NCBI GenBank assembly: GCA_029719485.1 | Contig: CP120722.1 | Coordinates: forward strand, 1,426,001 to 1,490,000 | DNA: 64,000 nucleotides | Direction of reading: 5' to 3' | From: Kiritimatiellota bacterium B12222 | GTDB taxonomy: Bacteria > Verrucomicrobiota > Kiritimatiellia > SS1-B-03-39 > UBA6053 | The notes under the pieces: model-generated | The model's input: the letters and a program-made list of their open reading frames with translations, nothing else | What the model was told of the DNA's origin: nothing | Database searches by the model: none | Program-made: the position numbers and the translations under genes | In this document: one piece after another, positions 28,130 through 35,949 of the stretch | Numbering within the stretch: position 1 is the stretch's first letter | Layout: every line of letters begins with the position of its first letter

Positions 28130-28151
28130 AATATACCAGTAATAAACTAGT
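28130..28151 (-). promoter_or_regulatory. Candidate operator 3: ACCAGT-N5-ACTAGT before the PEP-CTERM gene
   Basis: Plus-strand ACCAGT (28135-28140), five bases, then ACTAGT (28146-28151). Toward the gene it abuts a TATATT -10-like hexamer (28130-28135). It lies 24 nt from the ATG, the same distance as in site 2. Confidence 0.55.
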
Positions 28152-28339
28152 ACTAAGATAGTGTTGATGAGGTTGGAAAGTCAAATAAATAAAATTATAT
28201 TTTTAAAGTTTTGTGCGCGTCTTTCGTTTTGCTGCGAAAAGTACGCAAGTTGAGAGAGAATTATGCTGATTGACCGTGTTGCGATCAGGTGTATCTTGGC
28301 CCTTTTTCAGGCGGGTAGGGTGGTGAGTCTTCTGCAAAT

Positions 28340-29356
28340 TTAGGGTTGTTGACGTAAGGTTGCCCCTTGGACAAATGCAGATTTGATTTGCATGTTTTTT
28401 TGGAATGCGGGGATGCCACGGTCGTTGCGGTAAAGGTGGGCCGTGACCATGTCGACTACGGCCATGCCGATTTGTTCTCCGAAAATATTCATACAGGCTT
28501 CATCTTCACGGGCAATGGGGTATAAGCTGACATAACCCATTTGGTCTGGAAATTTAAGACCTGAATTTTCGACAAACGTTCTGAGTTCGGGAAAGAGGGA
28601 GATGACCACATCGGGTTTTGCGTGTTGCACCCAGTTTAAGCAAGTGCGTTCATCCGGGAGGTGTGGTTGATGTAATACCAGTGGCGTTTCAAGGGAAAAC
28701 AAATGGTGACTGGTGTAGTCGAATAAACTGCCCCATTGCCAATTTAAGTTGGCATCATTATTGGGGTTAATGCATAACCCCGGCCGTCGATAACCCAGGG
28801 AATGGAGTTCCTGCATCATTGACAAAAATACATCATAGATGCCGCTGGTGACGCGATGGACGGCTGGCGATTGGAGATTGTTTCCCAAGGCTGCAATGGC
28901 GAAGGGGCTACAGTCCATGGTTAAAGACGTTTCGTTATTGGAAGGAGGGGCCAGGATTACAGCTTGTATTCCTCTGGCCATGAGAATGCGGTGCAACTGT
29001 TTGGAGGAGAGGGTGGGGGCGGCCAAACAAAATTCCTGTACGTTAAATCCCAACTCGGCGGCCCGGGAGCAGACCCCGACATAGATTTGTTTGCGCACTG
29101 AGGGCTTTTGGTTTTTTAAGTGAGTGCAAAACGTGACGTAGGCTAAGGTGGTGACTCCTGATTGTGAAAGGTCACGCCCTCGACTGGCCATCAATGCGGA
29201 GACCAAAGGATTTTTACGGTAGCCCATTGCTTCCGCGGTGTCTTGAACTTTTTGTTGGGTGACCTGTGGGATGGAGGGGTGTTTCCTCAAGGACAATGAT
29301 ACGGTTTGCACGGATATATCTAAAGCCTCGGCAATGGTCTTTTGGGTAATCTTCAT
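28340..29356 (-). CDS. LacI-family transcriptional regulator
   Basis: 338 residues. The N-terminal helix-turn-helix and hinge (MKITQKTIAEALDISVQTVSLSLRKH, then VQDTAEAMGYRKNPLVSALM) are typical LacI, followed by a sugar-binding periplasmic-protein-like domain (LHRILMARGIQAVILAPP, SLGYRRPGLCI, VVDMVTAHLYRNDRGIP). It is divergent from the PEP-CTERM gene at 29457, and a 16-bp palindrome sits 2 nt before its start. It is a second candidate controller of the glucan island. Effector unknown. Confidence 0.9.
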   Translation of the reverse strand: MKITQKTIAEALDISVQTVSLSLRKHPSIPQVTQQKVQDTAEAMGYRKNPLVSALMASRGRDLSQSGVTTLAYVTFCTHLKNQKPSVRKQIYVGVCSRAAELGFNVQEFCLAAPTLSSKQLHRILMARGIQAVILAPPSNNETSLTMDCSPFAIAALGNNLQSPAVHRVTSGIYDVFLSMMQELHSLGYRRPGLCINPNNDANLNWQWGSLFDYTSHHLFSLETPLVLHQPHLPDERTCLNWVQHAKPDVVISLFPELRTFVENSGLKFPDQMGYVSLYPIAREDEACMNIFGEQIGMAVVDMVTAHLYRNDRGIPAFQKNMQIKSAFVQGATLRQQP

Positions 29357-29358
29357 TT

Positions 29359-29374
29359 ACTTTATGATTAAAGT
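29359..29374. promoter_or_regulatory. Palindromic operator candidate for the LacI regulator
   Basis: ACTTTA-TGAT-TAAAGT is a perfect inverted repeat located 2 nt upstream of the LacI ATG, in the divergent spacer with the gene at 29457. LacI-family members commonly autoregulate through such sites. Confidence 0.45.
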
Positions 29375-29456
29375 GAAAGAGAGGTCGTATCAAGGATGAA
29401 CCCGTGATAATTTTAATAGACATCCGTTAACTTTCAGAAACCCAAGGATTTTAAAC

Positions 29457-30146
29457 ATGAAAAAAACAATCTTAACACTCACGTCGATGCTCTTTGCTGG
29501 ATTTCTGCAAGCTGAAACTATCTCTTTGGACTTTGGATTGAATACCTATGAGAGCACGGGCAACTGGAATAATTTTTCAGGGACAACCAGTTTTCGTTTT
29601 GAGGATAATACGCCCTTTTTGATGGCGGAGAATATGATAAATTCCTTGGGCGTGGCCACCACTGTAGATTTCTATTTCATGGATTTTAACAGTGGCGCTT
29701 CTGCGGGGATCGGGGGGATTAACTACACCACTGATACCAGTGCGACCACAGGGCTGCCGCTTTCCGCTACTCGTGACGGACTATTTGTAACGGATGGAGC
29801 ACCGACGGCAGCGAATTTTGAAATACGTGGACTTGAAGCGAACACCGATTATAACTTAACATTTTTTGCGGGAGCAGATGCGTCGCCTGTGCGGGCAGAT
29901 ACGAATTGGATCAGTGACGGACAAACGGTATCCATCAGTCCGAATTTGAATACCGCGGCGGTAACCATTTTTAATGCACAGTCGGATGGGTCTGGCACAC
30001 TTGGAATTCGTTTGGAGAGTACGGCGGGAGGGAGTGCTGGTCTGTGGCATTCCTTGGAAATTGCGACGATCCCAGAACCTTCTAGTTTGATTTTGTTTTC
30101 AATGGCTTTGGGCTCAGTACTGTTGCTGCGTCGACGAATTAAATAA
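29457..30146 (+). CDS. PEP-CTERM sorting-domain protein
   Basis: 229 residues with signal peptide MKKTILTLTSMLFAGFLQA, a beta-rich body (SLDFGLNTYESTGNWNNFSG; FEIRGLEANTDYNLTFFAGAD, fibronectin-like) and the C-terminal tail IPEPSS, helix LILFSMALGSVLLL, then RRRIK. It is exported and probably handled by an exosortase encoded elsewhere. It shares an intergenic region with the LacI gene and ends at a very strong terminator. It lacks the ACTAGT element. Function unknown. Confidence 0.8.
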   Translation: MKKTILTLTSMLFAGFLQAETISLDFGLNTYESTGNWNNFSGTTSFRFEDNTPFLMAENMINSLGVATTVDFYFMDFNSGASAGIGGINYTTDTSATTGLPLSATRDGLFVTDGAPTAANFEIRGLEANTDYNLTFFAGADASPVRADTNWISDGQTVSISPNLNTAAVTIFNAQSDGSGTLGIRLESTAGGSAGLWHSLEIATIPEPSSLILFSMALGSVLLLRRRIK

Positions 30147-30164
30147 GCTGTCCTGTGTTCACAG

Positions 30165-30205
30165 AAAAACCCTTATCGATACGTATCGATAAGGGTTGTT
30201 TTTTG
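30165..30205. terminator. Bidirectional terminator with 30-bp perfect palindrome
   Basis: Arm AACCCTTATCGATAC (30168-30182) is followed immediately by its exact reverse complement (30183-30197), with an A-tract on the left and GTTTTTTG on the right. It can serve the convergent genes ending at 30146 and 30225. Confidence 0.9.
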
Positions 30206-30224
30206 TCCTGATGTAAATCGGGTT

Positions 30225-31034
30225 TTAGAGCTGTTTAAGCCATTCCAAGAGGGCGGGTCCCCAGGCGTGATTCATGGCCATGCCAAAGCCGTGTCCACCT
30301 TCCGGGTATACATGAAGTTCAGCTTTAACGCCGTTTTCGGTGAGGGCAGAGGTGAGGGTCAGGGCATTGGCGAGAGGGACGGAGCCATCGTCTTGTGCGT
30401 GGGCGATAAACATGGGGGGTGTTTGGGGAGTAATGGCTTTTTCGATGGAGAGTTGTTCGGCCAATTCGGGATCGCAAGGCACGCCCAATAAATTATCACG
30501 TGAACCAAAATGAGAGAACGGTTGGGTCAGGCTCACGACGGGATAGAGGAGAATGCTGAAATTGGGCAAGAAGTCGAAGGAGTCCATTTCATCCCCGACT
30601 TTACTTTCAGGGACTTCGGCTTGGGTGGAGAGGCTGCCGGCCAAATGTCCGCCTGCTGAATATCCCATGATCCCCATTTGTGTGGGGTCCAACTTGTTTT
30701 CTTGTGCCCAATGACGCAAGACCCGCATGGCGCGTTGGGTATCGCAAAGGGGAACGGGGTGACGTTGTGGCGCGTGACGGTATTCTAAAACGGCCGCGGC
30801 AATTCCGTGGGCGTTTAAGTATTGTGCCGGACGATGACCTTCTTTGGGGGTGCTGACCATGCTGTATCCTCCGCCGGGTAAAATCAAAACCGTTTGACCT
30901 GTGCGGTGTTCTTCGCTGGGGAGATAAACGGTGAGGGTCGGGAAGTCGCCATCATCTGCAGAAGCGAAAGGTTTGCCGTTTTCAGGCCATACGGAGAGGG
31001 TGCGGGGGATATTGATCGAGGGAGTGGCTTGCAT
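30225..31034 (-). CDS. Alpha/beta hydrolase, BD-FAE/acetyl-xylan-esterase-like
   Basis: 269 residues, no signal peptide, so cytoplasmic. Oxyanion loop LILPGGGYSMV, nucleophile elbow MGYSAGGHLAG (Ser), acid in AHAQDDGSVP (Asp) and His in PEGGHGFG. This set is typical of the esterases often annotated as 'endo-1,4-beta-xylanase B-like' or BD-FAE carbohydrate esterases, which remove acetyl or feruloyl groups from glycans. It sits at the edge of the carbohydrate island, convergent with the PEP-CTERM gene. The substrate is not deducible. Confidence 0.85.
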   Translation of the reverse strand: MQATPSINIPRTLSVWPENGKPFASADDGDFPTLTVYLPSEEHRTGQTVLILPGGGYSMVSTPKEGHRPAQYLNAHGIAAAVLEYRHAPQRHPVPLCDTQRAMRVLRHWAQENKLDPTQMGIMGYSAGGHLAGSLSTQAEVPESKVGDEMDSFDFLPNFSILLYPVVSLTQPFSHFGSRDNLLGVPCDPELAEQLSIEKAITPQTPPMFIAHAQDDGSVPLANALTLTSALTENGVKAELHVYPEGGHGFGMAMNHAWGPALLEWLKQL

Positions 31035-31099
31035 GTTTTTTACAGGTTATGTGAACGCGTTAGAGAAAAGGAAGAAGGTTAACGGGGGGGGGGAGTTGA

Positions 31100-31390
31100 T
31101 TAGGCTTGGTTGAGTAAGGCGTCAAATTCACCATTCTCAATCATGGGTTCGAGCTTTTTCCAGCCGGCAATGTGGGTACCATTGATAAAGAGTTGGGGGA
31201 CGAAGTCGAAAGGGCCGATTCGTTTTTCGAGGGTGTCTAGATTTTCGGAAGGCAACCATTGGTCTGTGGCTTTATCGTAGCCAATTTCATAGGCGGTGAA
31301 GTCGAGATCGCGAGAGCGAAAATAATCCATGGCTTTGTGACAGAGACCGCAGATTTCGGAGTAATAGATAATGATTTCAGGTTTTGACAT
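31100..31390 (-). CDS. Glutaredoxin-like protein
   Basis: 96 residues with a thioredoxin fold: EIIIYYSEICGLCHKAMDYF carries the redox CGLC, VPQLFINGTHIAGW carries the cis-Pro and the glutathione-binding loop. The active site CGLC differs from the classic CPYC. It probably reduces protein disulfides or glutathione mixed disulfides. It lies 63 nt downstream of the methyltransferase on the same strand, a unit divergent from oxyR. In E. coli the glutaredoxin gene grxA belongs to the OxyR regulon, so control by the neighbouring OxyR is plausible. Confidence 0.88.
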   Translation of the reverse strand: MSKPEIIIYYSEICGLCHKAMDYFRSRDLDFTAYEIGYDKATDQWLPSENLDTLEKRIGPFDFVPQLFINGTHIAGWKKLEPMIENGEFDALLNQA

Positions 31391-31453
31391 ATTGGGTGAG
31401 GTTGGGGGTTTATCACCGATAAAGGTGATGAGAGGTGATGGAAATGGAGCGGC

Positions 31454-32440
31454 TTAGGCTTCGGCTTGCACCCTACGGTAGGGGGTTTCGGGTATATCGG
31501 CGCATTTGAGGTTTTTGAAACCTAATTTCTGAAGTCGGGTTTGGAGCATGGTGGAGCTGTGAACTTTTGAACTGGGGCGCATGAGCATCATATTGAGATC
31601 GAACAGGGCGGAATAAACAGGGGTACAACGATCTTCATCCAGCATCAAATCGACGACGACCAATTGACCGCCGGGTTTTAAGGCGGTCAACATTTTGGTG
31701 AATAGCGCATCAAGTCCTTGGTCCGGTTCTTGGTGGAGGGCTCCGCAGTAGAGAATATAATCCAACTCTTGGGGGAAATCGCTGTGATGATAGTCTCCAC
31801 CTAGGAAGGTGATAGAGGCCAAGGCTGCTTTTCCTGCGTGGATTTCCGCGGCGGCCGCCACCACGGGAGGGAGGTCCAGTACGGTAATTTGTAAAGAGGG
31901 ATCGCGTTCGGCTAATTTCAGGCTGAAGGTCCCGGGACCTCCGCCGACGTCTAAAATTTTGGAATGCTGAGGGGGATGGAGGCAGGGGAGGAGGTTGCGT
32001 GCCATTAATCCTGCCCGACTGTGCATGCCTTCCACAAAGCGGCGGGTGCGATCTGGATCATTTCCAAGGTGAGGGTTGTCGGGGAGAACAGGTTTTCCAC
32101 TACGAACGCAGTCAGGTAATTTCATCCATAATCCCGCGAGATCCTGGTTAAATGCGAAGGCGCCGAGCATGCTCTCCGGTGAATCAGGGTCTAAAAAGGG
32201 GCGTTGCTCTGGATCGAGATCATAAAGACCGTCCTGTTTTACGAGCAGTCCCATCCCGCAAAGGCTATTGAGCAAGGCCGTTAAATGAGCAGGTGCGCAC
32301 TTTAAGGTTTTGCATAAGCTTTCGCTATCTTGTTTGTGTTGAGCTATTTCAGAGAAAATACCCAAATCCAAGGCCGCGCCAATGGCAAAGGATTGCCAAT
32401 ATCCTGATGCCAAGCTTACTAAGTTTACTTTTTGTGCCAT
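31454..32440 (-). CDS. SAM-dependent O-methyltransferase, acetylserotonin/hydroxyneurosporene type
   Basis: 328 residues. The N-terminal winged-helix dimerisation region (FAIGAALDLGIFSEIAQ, APAHLTALLNSLCGMGLL) and C-terminal Rossmann domain with SAM-binding ILDVGGGPGTFSLKLAER are those of the O-methyltransferase_2 family. LVVVDLMLDEDRC is the post-motif strand. The methyl acceptor is unknown; relatives act on small aromatic or isoprenoid molecules. It is divergent from oxyR across 83 nt, so its expression may respond to peroxide. Confidence 0.85.
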   Translation of the reverse strand: MAQKVNLVSLASGYWQSFAIGAALDLGIFSEIAQHKQDSESLCKTLKCAPAHLTALLNSLCGMGLLVKQDGLYDLDPEQRPFLDPDSPESMLGAFAFNQDLAGLWMKLPDCVRSGKPVLPDNPHLGNDPDRTRRFVEGMHSRAGLMARNLLPCLHPPQHSKILDVGGGPGTFSLKLAERDPSLQITVLDLPPVVAAAAEIHAGKAALASITFLGGDYHHSDFPQELDYILYCGALHQEPDQGLDALFTKMLTALKPGGQLVVVDLMLDEDRCTPVYSALFDLNMMLMRPSSKVHSSTMLQTRLQKLGFKNLKCADIPETPYRRVQAEA

Positions 32441-32510
32441 AAATTGTTCCTGTTAGAAAAATGATAAATAATGTGGAGCATTGCTTGCGTCAAGTGGAGT
32501 TGCGAACTAT

Positions 32511-32525
32511 ATAGATAGGAACTAT
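32511..32525 (+). promoter_or_regulatory. OxyR half-site overlapping the oxyR start codon
   Basis: ATAGATAGGAACTAT fits the OxyR consensus ATAGNTNNNANCTAT at all ten fixed bases. Its last two bases are the first two of the oxyR ATG. I do not see a matching second half-site at the usual spacing. Autoregulation and control of the divergent methyltransferase/glutaredoxin unit are inferred. Confidence 0.6.
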
Positions 32526-33405
32526 GGAACTTCATCAACTACGTTATTTTGTCGCTGTCGCAGAAACTGGGTCTTTTAGCCGAGGGGCTGAGAGATGTGG
32601 TATTACGCAACCCTCTTTGAGTCAACAGATTTTGAAACTTGAGGACGAAATGGATCAACGTCTGTTTGATCGATTAGGGCGTCGGGTGCAAATGACGCCT
32701 TCAGGTCGCATTCTTTTACCGAGAGCTCAGCGGATTTTGGCTGAGGTCAATTCGGCATCCAATGCGGTCAAGCAAGATGTGGGTGAAGGCAAGGGGAGTT
32801 TGACGATTGGCGCGATCCCTACGATTGCACCTTTCTTGTTACCCAAACCCTTAAATGAACTTCGTAAACGTTATCCTGACTCTGAATTGCATATTTGTGA
32901 AGATACCACGGATAACCTGACCCAGATGTTGGTGCGGGCCGAAATTGATTGTGCGATCATGAGTCCGCCTGTGGATGAGCCCCATTTGAAAGCTGAAAAA
33001 CTTTTTTCTGAGGAATTGTTTGCGATTCTACCTGAACATCATGATTTGGCCCGTGCGGGTGATCTGAAGTTGAGCATGTTGGATGGTGAGGATGCGATTG
33101 TTTTGCAACCCATGCACTGTTTGAGTGCGCAAATTGATGCGTTCTGCAATGCGGAGAATGTTTCTCGTAATGTAAGTTGTACCACTAGCCAATTGGCGAC
33201 CTTGTATAATTTGGTAGCGTTGGGCATGGGCTTGAGTTTGGTGCCGGAAATGTTTGTGAAAAATAGTCCACAAGGTCCTTGTGTGATCAAAAACTTCACC
33301 GGTAAAATTCCGAAACGTACGATTTCAATTTATTGGCATTCTGCCCGGGTTCGTAATCCTTTGGGTGAATTCCTTGCAGACATCATTAAGTCTCAAAATA
33401 CCTAA
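32524..33405 (+). CDS. oxyR: Hydrogen-peroxide sensor OxyR, LysR family
   Basis: 293 residues. Residues 1-60 form a LysR helix-turn-helix (LRYFVAVAETGSFSRGAERCGITQPSLSQQI). In the regulatory domain the stretch HCLSAQIDAFC puts cysteines at exactly 199 and 208, the numbering and eight-residue spacing of the E. coli OxyR disulfide switch. The local context (VLQPMHCL, LVALGMGLSLVPEM) also matches OxyR. It should activate peroxide-defence genes on Cys199-Cys208 disulfide formation. The gene for a DUF721 protein follows 17 nt downstream. Confidence 0.88.
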   Translation: MELHQLRYFVAVAETGSFSRGAERCGITQPSLSQQILKLEDEMDQRLFDRLGRRVQMTPSGRILLPRAQRILAEVNSASNAVKQDVGEGKGSLTIGAIPTIAPFLLPKPLNELRKRYPDSELHICEDTTDNLTQMLVRAEIDCAIMSPPVDEPHLKAEKLFSEELFAILPEHHDLARAGDLKLSMLDGEDAIVLQPMHCLSAQIDAFCNAENVSRNVSCTTSQLATLYNLVALGMGLSLVPEMFVKNSPQGPCVIKNFTGKIPKRTISIYWHSARVRNPLGEFLADIIKSQNT

Positions 33406-33422
33406 CCTATTGTCTCGGCGCT

Positions 33423-33803
33423 ATGTCGTCTAAACCCAAAATTGATCCCGGATGGTTGCAATTGCAACGGGAGCGTTATGGGCCTCATTATCGGTATGTC
33501 CCTCCCAATAACACCTGCACGGCAGGTGATTTGGTGGCGGGGATTATGAAGAAGATGGGCTTGGAATCCGAGAGTCGCCTAGCCGAAATTACCAAAGAGT
33601 GGGAAAATTTGGCAGGAAAAGCCAATGCGACCCATGCGCGACCTGGTCGTTGGGATAAAGGCATATTGGTGGTATATGTGGACCATCATCTCTGGCTCAA
33701 TGAATTAAAGCGTTATGCTTCCGCTCCTTTACTGAAGAAGCTACAAGAACGGTTTGGTAAGACTGTGGTGAGGCAGCTTCGTTTTGAAATGGACCCTGAG
33801 TAA
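33423..33803 (+). CDS. DUF721 (DciA-type) protein
   Basis: 126 residues. The signatures are GDLVAGIMKKMGLESESRLAEITKEWENLAGKANATHARPGRW followed by GILVVYVDHHLWLNELKRYASAPLLKKLQERFG, the DUF721/DciA layout (KH-like beta-alpha unit). DciA is the replicative-helicase (DnaB) operator in most bacteria lacking DnaC/DnaI loaders. The N-terminal 35 residues are basic and aromatic. It is 17 nt from oxyR, likely cotranscribed, and ends at a small terminator. Confidence 0.75.
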   Translation: MSSKPKIDPGWLQLQRERYGPHYRYVPPNNTCTAGDLVAGIMKKMGLESESRLAEITKEWENLAGKANATHARPGRWDKGILVVYVDHHLWLNELKRYASAPLLKKLQERFGKTVVRQLRFEMDPE

Positions 33804-33806
33804 AGG

Positions 33807-33827
33807 GCGTTTTGGGTAAACGCTTTT
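33807..33827 (+). terminator. Short terminator after the DUF721 gene
   Basis: GCGTTT/AAACGC stem with TGGGT-type loop followed by TTTT. Only 6 bp, so modest strength. Confidence 0.5.
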
Positions 33828-33981
33828 CTGCAAAGGGTCGCTGGCGTTTTCACTGAAAGAGCGGGAGGGGCTTCGGCCGGTACAGAACAAATAAAAGCAT
33901 TGTTCTGATATGCTTTGCACTTGCTGAAGCGGAGGGCTGGGACTATGGTCGCGGGCATTCATTTAACCCCCTGAAAACGCT

Positions 33982-35166
33982 ATGTCACATCCTCATCTCG
34001 ACCTCGCCCATGCTGAACAAACCCTTTTAGATCTGCTGAAAATTCCTGGACTCAGTGGCCGGGAACGTCAGGTTGCGGATCATTTGATTTCTGAGCTGAA
34101 AATTGCGGGTGTGGATGCTCAATGGATTTTTGAGGATGATGCGCACACGCGTATTGGCCGTGATTTTGAAATGGGGAATTTGATTGTGAAATTGCCGGGT
34201 ACCTCTGAAGGTCCGCGGTTGATGTTCTCGGGTCACATGGATACAGTTCCTCTGGTGCGTGGGGTTCAGCCTAAGAAAGAAGGCAATCGATTTGTATCTC
34301 AGGGAGACACGGCATTAGGTGCAGATAATCGCACAGCCTGTGCCGCTATCTTAACCTTGGTTCAGACCTTGTTGAATAACGACAAACCTTATCCTCCCAT
34401 GACTCTGTTGTTTACGGTGGGAGAAGAAATTGGATTGTTTGGGGCCAAAGAAGTGAAGATGTCCGATTTAGGAAATCCTGAGTGGGGCTTTAATATTGAT
34501 TCGGGTGATCCTGCGCGTGCGATCATTGGCGCGATTGGCGCACATCGTTGGCAAGTGGGCGTGAAGGGGATTTCTGCACATGCGGGCGTGCATCCGGATC
34601 ATGGGGTATCGGCGGCGTTAATCGCGGCGCGGGCCATCACCGAAATCTCTGAAAAAGGCTATTTTGGTTTGATTGAAAAAGACGGCAAAAAAGGCACCAG
34701 TAATGTGGGGGTTATTGCAGGAGGCGAGGCCTCGAATCAGGTGACGGATTTCGTGAAAGTTACCGGTGAATCCCGTAGCCATGATCCTGAATTTCTTACT
34801 GAAATTACAGAGAATGTGTTGTTGGCATTTGAAAATGCTGCTGCATCGGTACAGGACAATCGCGGTCGCACCGGGGTGATTAACTTTAATTTCCAAGCGG
34901 ACTACCATGCCTTTCGCATGGAAGAAGATCATCCGGTGGTTCAGGCTACCTCGAAGGCCTTAGCCAAGTTGGGAATTACCTGTTTGCCTGAAGTGACCAA
35001 TGGTGGATTGGACGCGAACTTTCTGAACGTGAAAGGTATTCCGACGGTCACCTTGGGGGCAGGGCAGCACAATCCTCACACTGTGGACGAATATGCTGAT
35101 ATCCCCGAATATCTGACCTGCTGTGAGTTGTTGCTGCAGATCGTTGAAGATGCGGTTGCGCGCTAG
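33982..35166 (+). CDS. M20-family metallopeptidase, PepT-like
   Basis: 394 residues, no signal peptide. Zinc ligands of the M20 fold are visible: FSGHMDTVP (His), TALGADNRTA (bridging Asp), TVGEEIGLFG (catalytic Glu and ligand Glu), FNIDSGDP (Asp) and a late His in AGQHNPHTVDEY. The lid domain carries GISAHAGVHPDHG. This is the PepT/tripeptidase-like branch of M20, so cytoplasmic peptide cleavage is likely. It stands alone, convergent with the PL14-like gene only 3 nt away. Confidence 0.88.
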   Translation: MSHPHLDLAHAEQTLLDLLKIPGLSGRERQVADHLISELKIAGVDAQWIFEDDAHTRIGRDFEMGNLIVKLPGTSEGPRLMFSGHMDTVPLVRGVQPKKEGNRFVSQGDTALGADNRTACAAILTLVQTLLNNDKPYPPMTLLFTVGEEIGLFGAKEVKMSDLGNPEWGFNIDSGDPARAIIGAIGAHRWQVGVKGISAHAGVHPDHGVSAALIAARAITEISEKGYFGLIEKDGKKGTSNVGVIAGGEASNQVTDFVKVTGESRSHDPEFLTEITENVLLAFENAAASVQDNRGRTGVINFNFQADYHAFRMEEDHPVVQATSKALAKLGITCLPEVTNGGLDANFLNVKGIPTVTLGAGQHNPHTVDEYADIPEYLTCCELLLQIVEDAVAR

Positions 35167-35169
35167 GGC

Positions 35170-35946
35170 TTAGGGCTCGAGTTCTACGACTTGGAAATTG
35201 TCAAAGCGTGCGTAGACGGTGGTGGGTTTTTGGTCCGTATCGACCGGAGCCCATCTTACTTCGTGGCCGCCGTGGAAGGTGCTGAATAAAAGTTGGTCGA
35301 TGAGAGTGTTGTCACCCTCTTCACCACGGAAGGTCACGTTTTGAGTTTGGAGCACTTGTTTGCCGTCGATACGCACAGTGCTGCTGCCATTTGCCTTGCC
35401 TGCCTCATTGAGGATTACGTCGATCTCGACATGATGCCAGGTCTCTTTTTTGAAAACGGGTGAGACGCTTTTATTTCCCGTCCCCCATTTTTTTTCGAGG
35501 TTTTGATCATAGAGGTAGGTGGATATCCGCCCCTCTTCCTTAAACATCATGCGAGCGCTCCATCTGTCAGGGCTTCGCTGATTTCCGCCAGTGACGGGAT
35601 TTTCAGGTCCTAATCCGTGGAGTTTTCCGCCCATGACCCATTGAAAATTTTCTTCGAACAGGACGTCAAAACTCAGAGTGGCGGCAGATGTTTTTTGTAA
35701 GAGAGGATAATGGATGACGACACGTTGACTGCCGCGTTCGTAGCCTGCGTATCTGACACGAATACCGGGGCTTTGGTCACGACCGCCGGTTTCCTCGTAA
35801 CTGATTTTATCATGATTCAATAAGGCCTGGGCCAGGCCTTGCTGTGGATGACTAAAGTCTTCGCTGAGGAGGATCTTTTGTTCAGCCCCCGCCCAGACAA
35901 AGCTAGTGAGAAAGAGTGTGAGGAGGGTGAAGAGCGATTGTTTCAT
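35170..35946 (-). CDS. Secreted PL14-like polysaccharide lyase
   Basis: 258 residues with a signal peptide (MKQSLFTLLTLFLTSFVWAGA). The jelly-roll contains FDVLFEENFQWVMGGKLHGLG, SARMMFKEEGRISTYLYDQ, WHHVEIDVILN and LLFSTFHGGHEVRWAP ending YARFDNFQVVEL. This is the PL14 pattern (alginate/glucuronan lyases of algal viruses, molluscs and bacteria), which cleaves uronic-acid polymers by beta-elimination. The first two motifs include the Lys and the aromatic/His residues expected in the groove. It is 3 nt downstream of the toroid protein gene, forming a two-gene uronate-polymer unit. Confidence 0.75.
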   Translation of the reverse strand: MKQSLFTLLTLFLTSFVWAGAEQKILLSEDFSHPQQGLAQALLNHDKISYEETGGRDQSPGIRVRYAGYERGSQRVVIHYPLLQKTSAATLSFDVLFEENFQWVMGGKLHGLGPENPVTGGNQRSPDRWSARMMFKEEGRISTYLYDQNLEKKWGTGNKSVSPVFKKETWHHVEIDVILNEAGKANGSSTVRIDGKQVLQTQNVTFRGEEGDNTLIDQLLFSTFHGGHEVRWAPVDTDQKPTTVYARFDNFQVVELEP

Positions 35947-35949
35947 CGT

